Assembly: GCA_902558225.1 (NCBI GenBank)
Contig: CACEDG010000001.1
Coordinates: 1 to 64,000 of the forward strand
Source of the DNA: an uncultured Pelagibacteraceae bacterium
GTDB taxonomy: Bacteria; Pseudomonadota; Alphaproteobacteria; Pelagibacterales; Pelagibacteraceae
DNA length: 64,000 bases
Direction: 5' to 3'
The translations under genes were made by a program, and so were the position numbers. This document shows positions 7,753 to 14,946 of the stretch, piece after piece; within the stretch, counting starts at the first letter, position 1, and the number at the start of each line of letters is the position of its first letter. The notes under the pieces were generated by a model. It was not told the DNA's origin. It worked only from the letters and a program-made list of their open reading frames with translations, and searched no databases.

Positions 7753-7983
7753 TCAAATGTTTTCCAAGATTCCGATTACAACAAACATAAAGGCATTCTG
7801 ATATTTTTCTTCGGTCATAAACTGAATGAAGAAATTATCTTTTTCTTTACAAGTGTAATGTTCTTTCTTGTTTATTAGTTCGTCATTAACAACATCTGCC
7901 TCAGCATAGTATTTACATTCACTAAACGACGAAGATGTTGAGGCTACTAGAATAAGAATTACAATTATAAATCTCTTAACCAT
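7753..7983 (-). CDS. small exported protein, 76 residues
   Basis: The first 22 residues form a typical signal peptide (basic start, hydrophobic core, FSEC near the cut). The mature part has two cysteines (CKYY and YTCKEK) that could form a disulfide in the periplasm. It overlaps the upstream small exported gene by 19 bases and precedes the lipoprotein gene, so the three are probably co-expressed. One polar ACGAC-N10-AGGCT motif falls in its signal-peptide coding region, antisense to it. No family recognised. Confidence 0.55.
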   Translation of the reverse strand: MVKRFIIVILILVASTSSSFSECKYYAEADVVNDELINKKEHYTCKEKDNFFIQFMTEEKYQNAFMFVVIGILENI

Positions 7984-8216
7984 AATTCCTTCTTTCTTTG
8001 TGATAGTTCATATTCAACTTGATTTAAAACTGCCTCTAACAGATTAAAAAATGCGATATGAATTTCTTTTTCAAAGATTTCTTTTTTACAAGTTTCAGTT
8101 TTACAATTGGTTAAAACATTAGTGATTACCATTTGATAATACTCATTTGATTTACCAAAAGCGTGAGTAGTGAAACTCAATAGAAAAAGAAATATGAGAA
8201 CTTTTATAATTCTCAT
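7965..8216 (-). CDS. small exported protein, 83 residues
   Basis: Begins with a signal peptide (MRIIKVLIFLFLLSFTTHAFG) and has two cysteines in TNCKTETCKK of the mature part, followed by helical sequence. It overlaps the upstream zinc-ribbon gene by 4 bases (ATGA type) and the downstream exported gene by 19. The layout of three successive exported proteins suggests a periplasmic or surface function. No homologue recognised. Confidence 0.55.
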   Translation of the reverse strand: MRIIKVLIFLFLLSFTTHAFGKSNEYYQMVITNVLTNCKTETCKKEIFEKEIHIAFFNLLEAVLNQVEYELSQRKKELWLRDL

Positions 8217-8440
8217 TTTAATTTACCCCCTTTCGTTACATCTTCCTCAAAGTCATAAAAATCTAAATCATCAGCGATACTTTGAGATACTTCTTTTATG
8301 ATTTTCTCTTCTCTTTTCTTTTCACACGAAGAGCACAAGGTATAACCAAGAGTGTTAGGATATTTTTTATTCAAAAATCTATCCCAATTAGACAACTCTT
8401 CGTTACAATCGTGGCAAATAGGAACAATCGTTATAGTCAT
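8213..8440 (-). CDS. small zinc-ribbon protein
   Basis: A 75-residue protein with CHDC near residue 9 and CSSC near residue 37, a spacing suited to a four-cysteine zinc ribbon, then an acidic tail. It overlaps the recombinase gene by 4 bases (ATGA), indicating translational coupling. Small zinc ribbons of this kind occur in plasmids and phages as regulators or accessory DNA-binding proteins. No precise family assigned. Confidence 0.55.
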   Translation of the reverse strand: MTITIVPICHDCNEELSNWDRFLNKKYPNTLGYTLCSSCEKKREEKIIKEVSQSIADDLDFYDFEEDVTKGGKLK

Positions 8441-9153
8441 ACTGCCAACCTCATTTCGTTTGACGACGAATGGTCGTAGGCTTGATTAAAGAACTTTTGA
8501 TTATGTTCTCTAGTCATAATCTTATGAACTTGTTGAAAGAAAATCTTACGACCATATTTCTTTTTAATTTCGTCGCTGATTTTTCTGTAACCAAGACCTT
8601 GATTACGAAGATTAAACATTGATTGTAAGATGATGTATTCTTTTTCGTCTGGTATTAATTTACCTTTATCATCTTTTCTGTAACCAAATTCCATTGCGCC
8701 ACCTAAAAACTTTCGTTCTTTTTTGGCATAGTGTTTTTGTGCCTTAATTCTTTCTGAAATTTGGATTCTTTCAGTTTCGGCAAGACAAGTTAAGATATTA
8801 AGAACTATCTGACCGACACCACCATTAGTTACACAACCTAAATCAACGATATGTATTTCAATTCCTTTTGTTTTACATTCATTGACAAATTTAAGTGTAT
8901 CTAAAATGTTTCTTGAAAGTCTATCAAGTCTAGCAACAATTAATCTGTCGCCACGAACTAACTTTTCAACAATTTTACTTAATGACTTTCGTTTTCTTAT
9001 CTCAACACCACCTGAAATAACTTCATTTTCAATAGAAGTAACTGAAAAATCTTTTAATTCAGAATATTGAGTTATTTTCTTACTTTGAGTTTCAAAACTT
9101 TCCCCATTTAGAGATTCCAAGTGTGAAACTCTTACATAACCTATAGTTTTCAT
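8437..9153 (-). CDS. serine recombinase (resolvase/invertase family)
   Basis: A 238-residue serine recombinase. IGYVRVSHLES holds the catalytic Ser near residue 9, with LIVARLDRLSRNILDTL near residue 84 and an E-helix segment TCLAETERIQISERIKAQ near 125. A C-terminal helix-turn-helix follows (RKISDEIKKKYGRKIFFQQVHKIM). I place the start at 9153 because AAAGGAAA precedes that ATG; an in-frame start at 9174 is possible. It probably resolves multimers or inverts DNA, in addition to the tyrosine integrase. The polar motif lies in its last codons (8463-8482). Confidence 0.88.
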   Translation of the reverse strand: MKTIGYVRVSHLESLNGESFETQSKKITQYSELKDFSVTSIENEVISGGVEIRKRKSLSKIVEKLVRGDRLIVARLDRLSRNILDTLKFVNECKTKGIEIHIVDLGCVTNGGVGQIVLNILTCLAETERIQISERIKAQKHYAKKERKFLGGAMEFGYRKDDKGKLIPDEKEYIILQSMFNLRNQGLGYRKISDEIKKKYGRKIFFQQVHKIMTREHNQKFFNQAYDHSSSNEMRLAV

Positions 9154-9245
9154 AAGTTTTTTCCTTTCTGTCATAGTTTCATTTGAACGATTGACACTAG
9201 AACGCTAACAGGACTGGTTAGGTAATCAAGGGAATACCACCCTAA

Positions 9246-9286
9246 TGTAACAAAAATTGACTAGGAAATGACTAATCCTTGTTACA
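9246..9286 (+). promoter_or_regulatory. operator-like site 3 (GTAACA-N27-TGTTAC), upstream of the serine recombinase
   Basis: TGTAACA (9246-9252) and TGTTACA (9280-9286) form a perfect 7-base inverted repeat with the same 33-base half-site offset as at 3704 and 9332. It lies in the divergent region between the recombinase operon and the operon starting near 9399, 4 bases before a copy of the polar motif at 9290. Probably an operator for the minus-strand genes. Confidence 0.6.
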
Positions 9287-9329
9287 CTAACGACTTTTCG
9301 TCGTAGGCTATAAGAAATCAATTAAAATA

Positions 9330-9398
9330 GTGTAACACTTAATTGGAACCAATTTACAGCGTCGTGTTACCTACTCTTTTTTGTTGTAGAGTAATTGT
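9330..9398 (+). promoter_or_regulatory. promoter/operator module 2, a duplicate of the integrase module
   Basis: GTAACA (9332-9337), AATTGG-AA-CCAATT (9341-9354) and TGTTAC (9365-9370) repeat the pattern at 3704-3742 with identical spacings, and ATG 9399 lies at the same distance. The palindrome centre differs (AA versus TT) yet symmetry is kept, which argues for selection on a binding site. A -10-like TGTAGAGT occurs just before the ATG. It should drive the operon 9399-13203. Confidence 0.6.
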
Positions 9399-9476
9399 AT
9401 GACAACGAGAAAACTACAATTAAACAATAAGTCAAACGACTACTCGTCGTCATTAATTAACAAAAAAGGAGAATAT

Positions 9477-9923
9477 ATGATTGATAAACAATTAATAGAC
9501 AACGCAGTAAATGAAGCAATGATGAAAGTCATTTACAATAGTTCGCCAACTATGATTCACGAAGACGACTACGAACCACAGGCTTGTTCGCTTTGTAATA
9601 AAGAAATGTCGTCAATACACGATACTCATAACGCTTTTCCATTAGCGAAATTACAATCGGCGAAAGAAGCACATCAACAAAAGAAAAATTATAGATGTTG
9701 TTCAGATTGTAATGAGAAAGTTTTGAAAGCGAGATTAGATATGATGGGTGTTAGTTCTGAAGATTTAAAAACTTACTCAATATCAGAATTATCAAAAATA
9801 CCTTCTAAAAAAGAAAGAAAAAGTATTTTTGAAACATCTCAATCTAAAGCAAGATTTGATGAATTAGGTCAAGATTTTTACAAGACAGGTTTAGGCAAAT
9901 CAATTTTGAAAGGAAGAAAGTAA
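9477..9923 (+). CDS. hypothetical protein with two CxxC pairs (zinc finger), operon head
   Basis: From the ATG at 9477 (AGGAG at 9467-9471) the product has 148 residues. It has CSLC and CSDC pairs about 40 residues apart, with an HDTHNAFPLA stretch between, suggesting an HNH-like or zinc-binding fold. The same frame is open to an ATG at 9399 giving 174 residues; that extension matches the leader peptide at 3771 (MTT..., NDYSSS), so it may be translated as well. First gene of a tightly packed operon. Role unknown. Confidence 0.6.
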   Translation: MIDKQLIDNAVNEAMMKVIYNSSPTMIHEDDYEPQACSLCNKEMSSIHDTHNAFPLAKLQSAKEAHQQKKNYRCCSDCNEKVLKARLDMMGVSSEDLKTYSISELSKIPSKKERKSIFETSQSKARFDELGQDFYKTGLGKSILKGRK

Positions 9924-10603
9924 TGGCGAAGTTTAATAAAGTAGAATTAAAACATTTAAGAAAACTTGAAAAAATAGCAGACGCTTTAGATTTACAAAAA
10001 CCAATCAAAGTTTCAGTTAGAAAAAAAGGTAAATTAAGTAATGGTATTGTAGGCAAATGTCATAACAATGTTTGTGAAGTAGTTAAACATTTAGGTGGCA
10101 AACAAGTTGTTGGTTACTATGTTCAAAGACAAGATGATGTTGAACAAACTGCCTTATTACACCATTCAATTTGGTTATCGCCAGAGGGTAAATATGTTGA
10201 TGTAACATATGGTCAAAAAGAATATTGGAACGACATATATTTTTATCCTCAAAAAACATACGACCCTTTAACTGAATTTTATCAGTCTAGAAATAATTGG
10301 ATTATACCAGACGACATTCATCAAGGTGTATGGATTCAAGAGTCTTATTCAGGCAATACTCACAATGTTCCAATGAACTTTTTTACAAAGTTATCTAAGG
10401 CGAAAAAGAAACTGAAAAAGAGAAATCAACTAGATAAGTTTTTTTCAGATAATGGTTGGGCAGACAATAAAGTTTCATTAGTAAATTTTGATGATGTTGT
10501 AGCACACAAAGATTGTGACTCTCATAAATCATTTATCAATGAGTTTGGTAATTATTTTAATTTTAAGAATTATCAAAACGACAAGAGAGTTGAGGCTATA
10601 TGA
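9923..10603 (+). CDS. putative papain/transglutaminase-like fold protein
   Basis: A 226-residue protein. GKCHNNVCEVV near residues 43-53 (Cys), HHSIWLSPEGKYVDVTYG near 86-103 (His and Asp) and the spacing between them resemble Cys-His-Asp hydrolase folds found in phage and plasmid proteins with a C-H-x-N motif. The C-terminal third is Lys-rich. It starts on the last base of the previous stop and overlaps the acetyltransferase start by 4 bases. The catalytic assignment is by motif pattern only and could be wrong. Confidence 0.4.
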   Translation: MAKFNKVELKHLRKLEKIADALDLQKPIKVSVRKKGKLSNGIVGKCHNNVCEVVKHLGGKQVVGYYVQRQDDVEQTALLHHSIWLSPEGKYVDVTYGQKEYWNDIYFYPQKTYDPLTEFYQSRNNWIIPDDIHQGVWIQESYSGNTHNVPMNFFTKLSKAKKKLKKRNQLDKFFSDNGWADNKVSLVNFDDVVAHKDCDSHKSFINEFGNYFNFKNYQNDKRVEAI

Positions 10604-11019
10604 GAACAGCGACTTTAAAAAACTATGATGATATTTGGTCAATCTTTAAGAAATACAAAAAAGTATTTCCTCACATAAGAACTGACTATCTAAAAAGACA
10701 AATTAAAAACAACAATGTTATTTTTGAAAATGATGTTGTTATTGTCAAAGATACATACAAAAGAAAAGTAAATTTAGGTAATACATCTTTTGACAAAGGC
10801 ACAACTATTATTCATCAGATAGCGAATAACAATCAAGGTAATGGTTATTCATCTGTTGTTTTAAACAAGTTTCTAAACGAAGTTAAAAATAAAGTTATTT
10901 TAACCGTTAGAAAATCAAACCAAATCGCCAGAAAATTTTATGAAAAAAATAACTTTAAAGAAGTTGGTAAGATTTGTTGGCAAAACAATCAAATAGAAGG
11001 AGTAATATATGAAACTTGA
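10600..11019 (+). CDS. GNAT-family N-acetyltransferase
   Basis: A 139-residue protein with the acetyl-CoA binding loop QGNGYSSVVLNKFL (about residues 75-88, Q-x-x-G-x pattern) and the final LTVRKSNQIARKFYEKNNFKEVG segment typical of GNAT domains. The substrate could be a protein, amine or tRNA. It is embedded by ATGA-type overlaps between the papain-like protein and a 51-residue gene. GNAT proteins on mobile elements sometimes act in toxin-antitoxin pairs; no evidence for that here beyond the small neighbours. Confidence 0.75.
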   Translation: MRTATLKNYDDIWSIFKKYKKVFPHIRTDYLKRQIKNNNVIFENDVVIVKDTYKRKVNLGNTSFDKGTTIIHQIANNNQGNGYSSVVLNKFLNEVKNKVILTVRKSNQIARKFYEKNNFKEVGKICWQNNQIEGVIYET

Positions 11020-11164
11020 AATTTTTAACTCAAAACGAAAAACACTCAACTTTATTGACAGATATTATAGAAAGTTAATTAAAGAAAATCCTGAAAAGAG
11101 ATTTGAAATTTTACAAAAAAAAGTTGAGATGAAAAAAGCGTTAAAGAAAGATGGTTTAGTATGA
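11009..11164 (+). CDS. small hypothetical protein, 51 residues
   Basis: The start overlaps the acetyltransferase end by 11 bases and has an AGAAGGAG ribosome binding site; the stop overlaps the next start (ATGA). The product is very basic (about one third Lys/Arg) and helical, consistent with a nucleic-acid-binding peptide. Its position right after a GNAT gene could also suit an accessory or antitoxin-like role. No family recognised. Confidence 0.55.
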   Translation: MKLEIFNSKRKTLNFIDRYYRKLIKENPEKRFEILQKKVEMKKALKKDGLV

Positions 11165-11415
11165 GCAAACCACATCACTCATATTTAAATATTCAACAAT
11201 TCTTGGCGAATGAAACTGATAAAGAAAAAAGATTAAAGTTTTTATTTGGTCAAAAAGAAAATCTTAAACAGATTAAACATACACTACTTGTTTCTCATTA
11301 TCTAAATCTTGAAGAATACATTGATAAGTTAATCAGAATGGTAACAAATAATAGACCATTAGATTTGATTGAAAAACATCATAAGGTAGAGTCTAATTTA
11401 GATAAATTTATGTAA
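11161..11415 (+). CDS. small hypothetical protein, 84 residues
   Basis: A helical, charged protein without Cys or membrane segments. It starts within the preceding stop (ATGA), and its own TAA stop overlaps the first base of an ACGAC-N10-AGGCT copy (11415-11434). The dense overlaps show it is translated with its neighbours. No function can be named. Confidence 0.55.
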   Translation: MSKPHHSYLNIQQFLANETDKEKRLKFLFGQKENLKQIKHTLLVSHYLNLEEYIDKLIRMVTNNRPLDLIEKHHKVESNLDKFM

Positions 11416-11422
11416 CGACGAT

Positions 11423-12481
11423 ATGGTTGAGGCTTCAAAGAAATTAACTTCAAAAGGAAATCTAAGGTCAAAATCTACGACTAATAAAATCATATTAGAA
11501 AAAAGAGTAGATGAAGTTTATAGATATTGGTCTAAACAATCATTTCCTTATTACGAAACAAGTAACAAATATCGTAACGAACAATTTGATAAATTTTTAA
11601 GAACAAACGACCAATCGTCGTTAGATTTTAGTAATAGAATTTTAAAATTTAATAACTCTGGTTTATCTTTATGTTGGTCTTACTTCAAACACGCTTTTGA
11701 AGTTAGATGTAACAATTTAAATTCGCCAATAGATGTATTCAATTCAGAAAGATTATTTAAGAATGGAATTAGAAAAGTTTTAACAGGAACATTTTTTACA
11801 AAAAAATCTGTATCTGAATTATGTAATCAAACACCACAAGCGAAACAAAGTATCTATACAATATTAAGAAGAATTACTGGCACACAAATGGTTTCAAATT
11901 TTAGACCTGTTACTGCCTCTATGATTTACAAAATATTTTGTGACTCTGGCGATGTAGTTTGGGATATGTCATCAGGTTGGGGTGGTCGTTTATTAGGAAG
12001 TATTAAATCAAAAATAAATTATATCGGAACTGACCCCTCATCTAAAACAATTAAAGGTAATAAAGAATTAGCGAAACAATTTGGTAATAAAAATTATTCT
12101 TACACACTTCATCAATGTGGTAGTGAAGAATTTGAACCTGACAGAAATAGTTTAGATTTCGCTTTTACTTCACCACCTTATTTTGACACCGAACAATATT
12201 CTAATGAACAAACACAATCTTATTTAAAATTTAAATCAGTTCTTAAATGGAAATCAAAATTTTTAAGACAAACAATTAAGAATGTTCATAGAGGTTTAAA
12301 ACAAAATAAGTTTATGGGTTTGAATGTCGCTGATGTAAAAAACTATTCAACATTTGAAAGAGATACAATTGAAATCGCTGAAGACATTGGTTTCAAATAT
12401 CTTGATAGATTTGATTACGCTTTAGGGTCACAACACGACAACTTTAAAACAGAACCAATTTTTATTTTTAAGAAGATATGA
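11423..12481 (+). CDS. SAM-dependent DNA methyltransferase (TSPPY type)
   Basis: A 352-residue protein. DMSSGWGGRLLG near residues 177-188 is the SAM-binding motif I, IGTDPSS follows as motif II, and FTSPPYFDTEQYS near 250-262 is catalytic motif IV of amino-methyltransferases (N4-cytosine or N6-adenine). The N-terminal 150 residues are probably target recognition. The start codon lies inside a copy of the polar motif, giving MVEAS; no ribosome binding site is seen. No restriction gene is adjacent, so it is likely an orphan regulator, anti-restriction or modification enzyme. Its target is unknown; ACGAC-containing sites are an obvious candidate. Confidence 0.82.
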   Translation: MVEASKKLTSKGNLRSKSTTNKIILEKRVDEVYRYWSKQSFPYYETSNKYRNEQFDKFLRTNDQSSLDFSNRILKFNNSGLSLCWSYFKHAFEVRCNNLNSPIDVFNSERLFKNGIRKVLTGTFFTKKSVSELCNQTPQAKQSIYTILRRITGTQMVSNFRPVTASMIYKIFCDSGDVVWDMSSGWGGRLLGSIKSKINYIGTDPSSKTIKGNKELAKQFGNKNYSYTLHQCGSEEFEPDRNSLDFAFTSPPYFDTEQYSNEQTQSYLKFKSVLKWKSKFLRQTIKNVHRGLKQNKFMGLNVADVKNYSTFERDTIEIAEDIGFKYLDRFDYALGSQHDNFKTEPIFIFKKI

Positions 12482-13203
12482 AATACGACATTGATGATAA
12501 GGCTAGATTAGTTCTAAAACACATTGTTTATATCGCTGAAAGAACAGCGAAACAAATTCAATTCTGTTTTACTAAAGGTAAGAAACAATATTATATTTCG
12601 CCAAAGAGAGATATTTTCTTAACTTTTAATTTACAAAGTCCAATTGATTTTGATTATCCAATACCTGACTTAAATCATTTTTTAAGTTCAAATATTAAGA
12701 CGATTGATAGTCAAAAATTGATTACAAATAAAGACAATCTATTCTTACCAACAGATGATGATATTAAAGAATTTGAAAGTGGTAAGTTAATAGACATTGT
12801 TGATTTTCCATTAAAAGATGTTCAGTTACTTAACTCATCAAAAACAAATAAGTTTGAGTTTATTAACTTCATTTCAATAGATAAGAAATTACACTATCTT
12901 TTTCAAAATCACATTTGGGATTGGTGGCGAGATGAAGATAATAAACTAATAGTTAAAAGAGGCGAAACAACTCATAAATTTAGATTTATAGTTAATAGAA
13001 AATTAATAACGAAGTTGTTACCAAATGATTACAAATTAATGTTTAAAAGAGGTGTTATTCATTTTCAATACAAACATCTTAATTATTATTTTAAACCAGA
13101 GAATGAGTTTCACAAACAAGCAGTAAAAAACTTTTACACATTATCAGACAAAGTAACTGATAAACATTTAATCCAAAGATATAAAAAACTTAATTTGATG
13201 TAA
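12478..13203 (+). CDS. hypothetical protein downstream of the methyltransferase
   Basis: A 241-residue protein whose start overlaps the methyltransferase stop (ATGA), implying coupled translation. It is mixed alpha/beta and rich in aromatic residues (HIWDWWRDED, FQYKHLNYYF), with no recognisable catalytic motif or membrane span. Polar motif copies lie at its start (12485-12504) and across its stop (13203-13222). It might be a partner of the methyltransferase, such as a specificity or restriction component, but that rests on position only. Confidence 0.5.
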   Translation: MKYDIDDKARLVLKHIVYIAERTAKQIQFCFTKGKKQYYISPKRDIFLTFNLQSPIDFDYPIPDLNHFLSSNIKTIDSQKLITNKDNLFLPTDDDIKEFESGKLIDIVDFPLKDVQLLNSSKTNKFEFINFISIDKKLHYLFQNHIWDWWRDEDNKLIVKRGETTHKFRFIVNRKLITKLLPNDYKLMFKRGVIHFQYKHLNYYFKPENEFHKQAVKNFYTLSDKVTDKHLIQRYKKLNLM

Positions 13204-13230
13204 CGACGATTAGTCGTAGGCTTCAATTGT

Positions 13231-13317
13231 TGGTAGGGGCGAAGGGACTTGAACCCTTACTCTCTTGCGAGAATCAGATTTTGAGTCTGACTTGTCTGCC
13301 AGTTCCAACACACCCCC
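13231..13317 (-). tRNA. element-borne tRNA-Leu(CAA)
   Basis: A complete 87-base class II tRNA. Acceptor GGGGGTG pairs with CGCCCCT (one terminal G-U, one U-G). The D arm has TTG/CAA around a GGAACTGGCAGA-type loop, the anticodon stem TCAGA/TCTGA holds loop CTCAAAA (anticodon CAA), the long variable arm is TCTC-GCAA-GAGA, the T arm AAGGG/CCCTT has TTCAAGT, then A73 and encoded CCA. All stems pair, so it looks functional. It has the same anticodon as the host tRNA that the element breaks but a different acceptor, D, anticodon-stem, variable and T-stem sequence, so it is not a recent copy of that gene. Confidence 0.95.
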
Positions 13318-13321
13318 ATAA

Positions 13322-14047
13322 TTATAAATCTATTCGTGTTTTAGAATTATAATTTTTAATTTTCTTTTTCTTAACTTTAGTATCATCTCTTAATTTTTTA
13401 CCAGAAAGATATTCTAAAGTTTGTTTTAAATAATCTTTTTCATTGTAACTTAAAAAAGAATATTTTTTTGTAAGTTTTTTTAAATCTAAAATAAACTTTT
13501 TCAAATACTTTTCGTCTGTTTTTTTAATTCTATTTTCATCAACTAAAACAGAGGCAATTTCATTTCTTAATGGGTTGTAACTGCCTATTGGTTTAGGAAC
13601 TTTATTATTAGGTAAGAATTGTAGTAGTTCTTTTTTTTCAATCTTTCTATTAATCTTATCTTCAATCAATCTGTATTGATTTTCAGGCAAACTATCTACC
13701 CATTCAGCGAGTGTCCAAGTAGGTGGCAATTTCATAATAATTTTCGCTATTCTTTTACTACTACTAATTTTCATAAACCTTTGTTGTTGTCTTAAACTTA
13801 AAATTTTATCGTTGATTAATCTTCGTTGTAGTTTTTTAAAACCTTGTCTTAATTCTTTCTTTGCCTTGTTTAATAATTGACCACATTTCCAAAAACCTAA
13901 TCTCTCTTTTAATAATGCCTCAAAAGTTATTTCTGCGTTCTCTCTTATTCTTGAATAGAAATCATCAACAGACATATTCTTATCTTTCATCGCTATTGAG
14001 AATTTTTTAGTGATTAAAGTTTCTTGTTTGATTATGTCTTTTGTCAT
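13322..14047 (-). CDS. DUF3102-like DNA-binding protein
   Basis: A 241-residue basic protein. GFWKCGQLLNKAKKELRQGFKKL (near residues 51-73), a LSLRQQQRFMKISSSKRIAKIIMKLPPTWTLAEWV stretch and a LPENQYRLIE helix fit the phage/plasmid DUF3102 pattern (L...aK..l.hG, then R..QR.M, then lp.s...L). Such proteins are thought to act in plasmid or phage regulation or partition. It is transcribed opposite to the methyltransferase operon and towards the tRNA. Operator-like site 4 lies just before its start. Confidence 0.5.
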   Translation of the reverse strand: MTKDIIKQETLITKKFSIAMKDKNMSVDDFYSRIRENAEITFEALLKERLGFWKCGQLLNKAKKELRQGFKKLQRRLINDKILSLRQQQRFMKISSSKRIAKIIMKLPPTWTLAEWVDSLPENQYRLIEDKINRKIEKKELLQFLPNNKVPKPIGSYNPLRNEIASVLVDENRIKKTDEKYLKKFILDLKKLTKKYSFLSYNEKDYLKQTLEYLSGKKLRDDTKVKKKKIKNYNSKTRIDL

Positions 14048-14054
14048 AGTTTTA

Positions 14055-14094
14055 GTGTAACGCTATCAACTATGAAAATAAACTTTTTTGTTAC
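14055..14094 (+). promoter_or_regulatory. operator-like site 4 between divergent genes (variant GTAACG-N26-TGTTAC)
   Basis: GTAACG (14057-14062) and TGTTAC (14089-14094) resemble sites 1-3 but with one mismatch and one base less between half-sites. It fills the 89-base divergent gap between the DUF3102-like gene and the 14137 gene, where an operator would be expected. Confidence 0.4.
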
Positions 14095-14136
14095 AATTAA
14101 ATTGAATTAATTATGGGATTAAATTAACTTGTTCTT

Positions 14137-14946
14137 ATGGCATACAGAAAAAGGAAAGATGTAGATACAAGACGACGAGGTCACGACGATAGACGAATGG
14201 CTACTGACATTCATATTTGTCGTTGGTTTTCCTTATTCTTAAAAATTACAAAAGAACTTGAAGACAGAAAGGTCAAATTAGAGTTATTTGGAAAACAACA
14301 TTTGGTTAAACTCAATCGTTCAGAAAATTGGTTCAAAAAAATTGATTTAAATAAGTTACCAAAAACTCCTAAATTTTTGAGATTTGAATTTAAGAATTAT
14401 TACAAAGATACGAGTAGTTATTTTGACAATTATTTTTGGTTAAAATATCGTCATTTATTCCAAGAACCAAAAACTCAATTTATTCAAAATTTTAACAATG
14501 TAGATATGGACAAATATGATGTTGTTATTGTTCCAAAACACTTCTCTCAAAGAGAGGCAAGGTCAGACTTCATAAATCTATATCAACAAAAAGAGGTCAA
14601 ATTAAAAAAGGGTAGAAAGAAGACAGGTGAATCAAGGCATAAGGCAGACATAGTTTTAACTGGTGCGAAAGATGAGGTGTTAAAAAGACTCTTTCATATC
14701 TTTAGAATTTCACAAACTAAAAATAATGAAATGACCAATTTAGACATTTATTCAAATTACCAAAATCAGTTATTTAAACGACCATTAATTCAAGTTGTTA
14801 GAAAAACAAAAGATAGTGGTAAAGAAAAAACAAAAGACGATTATGAGTCTCAAATTCGTTCAACACAAAGAGATATAAGACAAGCGAAAATTCTAATATT
14901 GAATCTTTGTAAGGGTCATTTTCCAATAACCGATAAACTACTTTAA
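14137..14946 (+). CDS. hypothetical basic protein at the right end of the element
   Basis: A 269-residue protein with a very basic N terminus (MAYRKRKDVDTRRRGHDDRR), a central region rich in Lys and aromatic residues and a helical C terminus. It has no membrane span or Cys motif. The composition suggests nucleic-acid binding. A near-copy of the polar motif (14183-14202, TGGCT) lies in its start and an exact copy directly overlaps its TAA. No family recognised; it is the last gene before attR. Confidence 0.5.
   Translation: MAYRKRKDVDTRRRGHDDRRMATDIHICRWFSLFLKITKELEDRKVKLELFGKQHLVKLNRSENWFKKIDLNKLPKTPKFLRFEFKNYYKDTSSYFDNYFWLKYRHLFQEPKTQFIQNFNNVDMDKYDVVIVPKHFSQREARSDFINLYQQKEVKLKKGRKKTGESRHKADIVLTGAKDEVLKRLFHIFRISQTKNNEMTNLDIYSNYQNQLFKRPLIQVVRKTKDSGKEKTKDDYESQIRSTQRDIRQAKILILNLCKGHFPITDKLL

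Noticed and set aside
7690..7878. Plus-strand frame of 62 residues
   Set aside because: Antisense shadow of the lipoprotein and small exported genes, no ribosome binding site.
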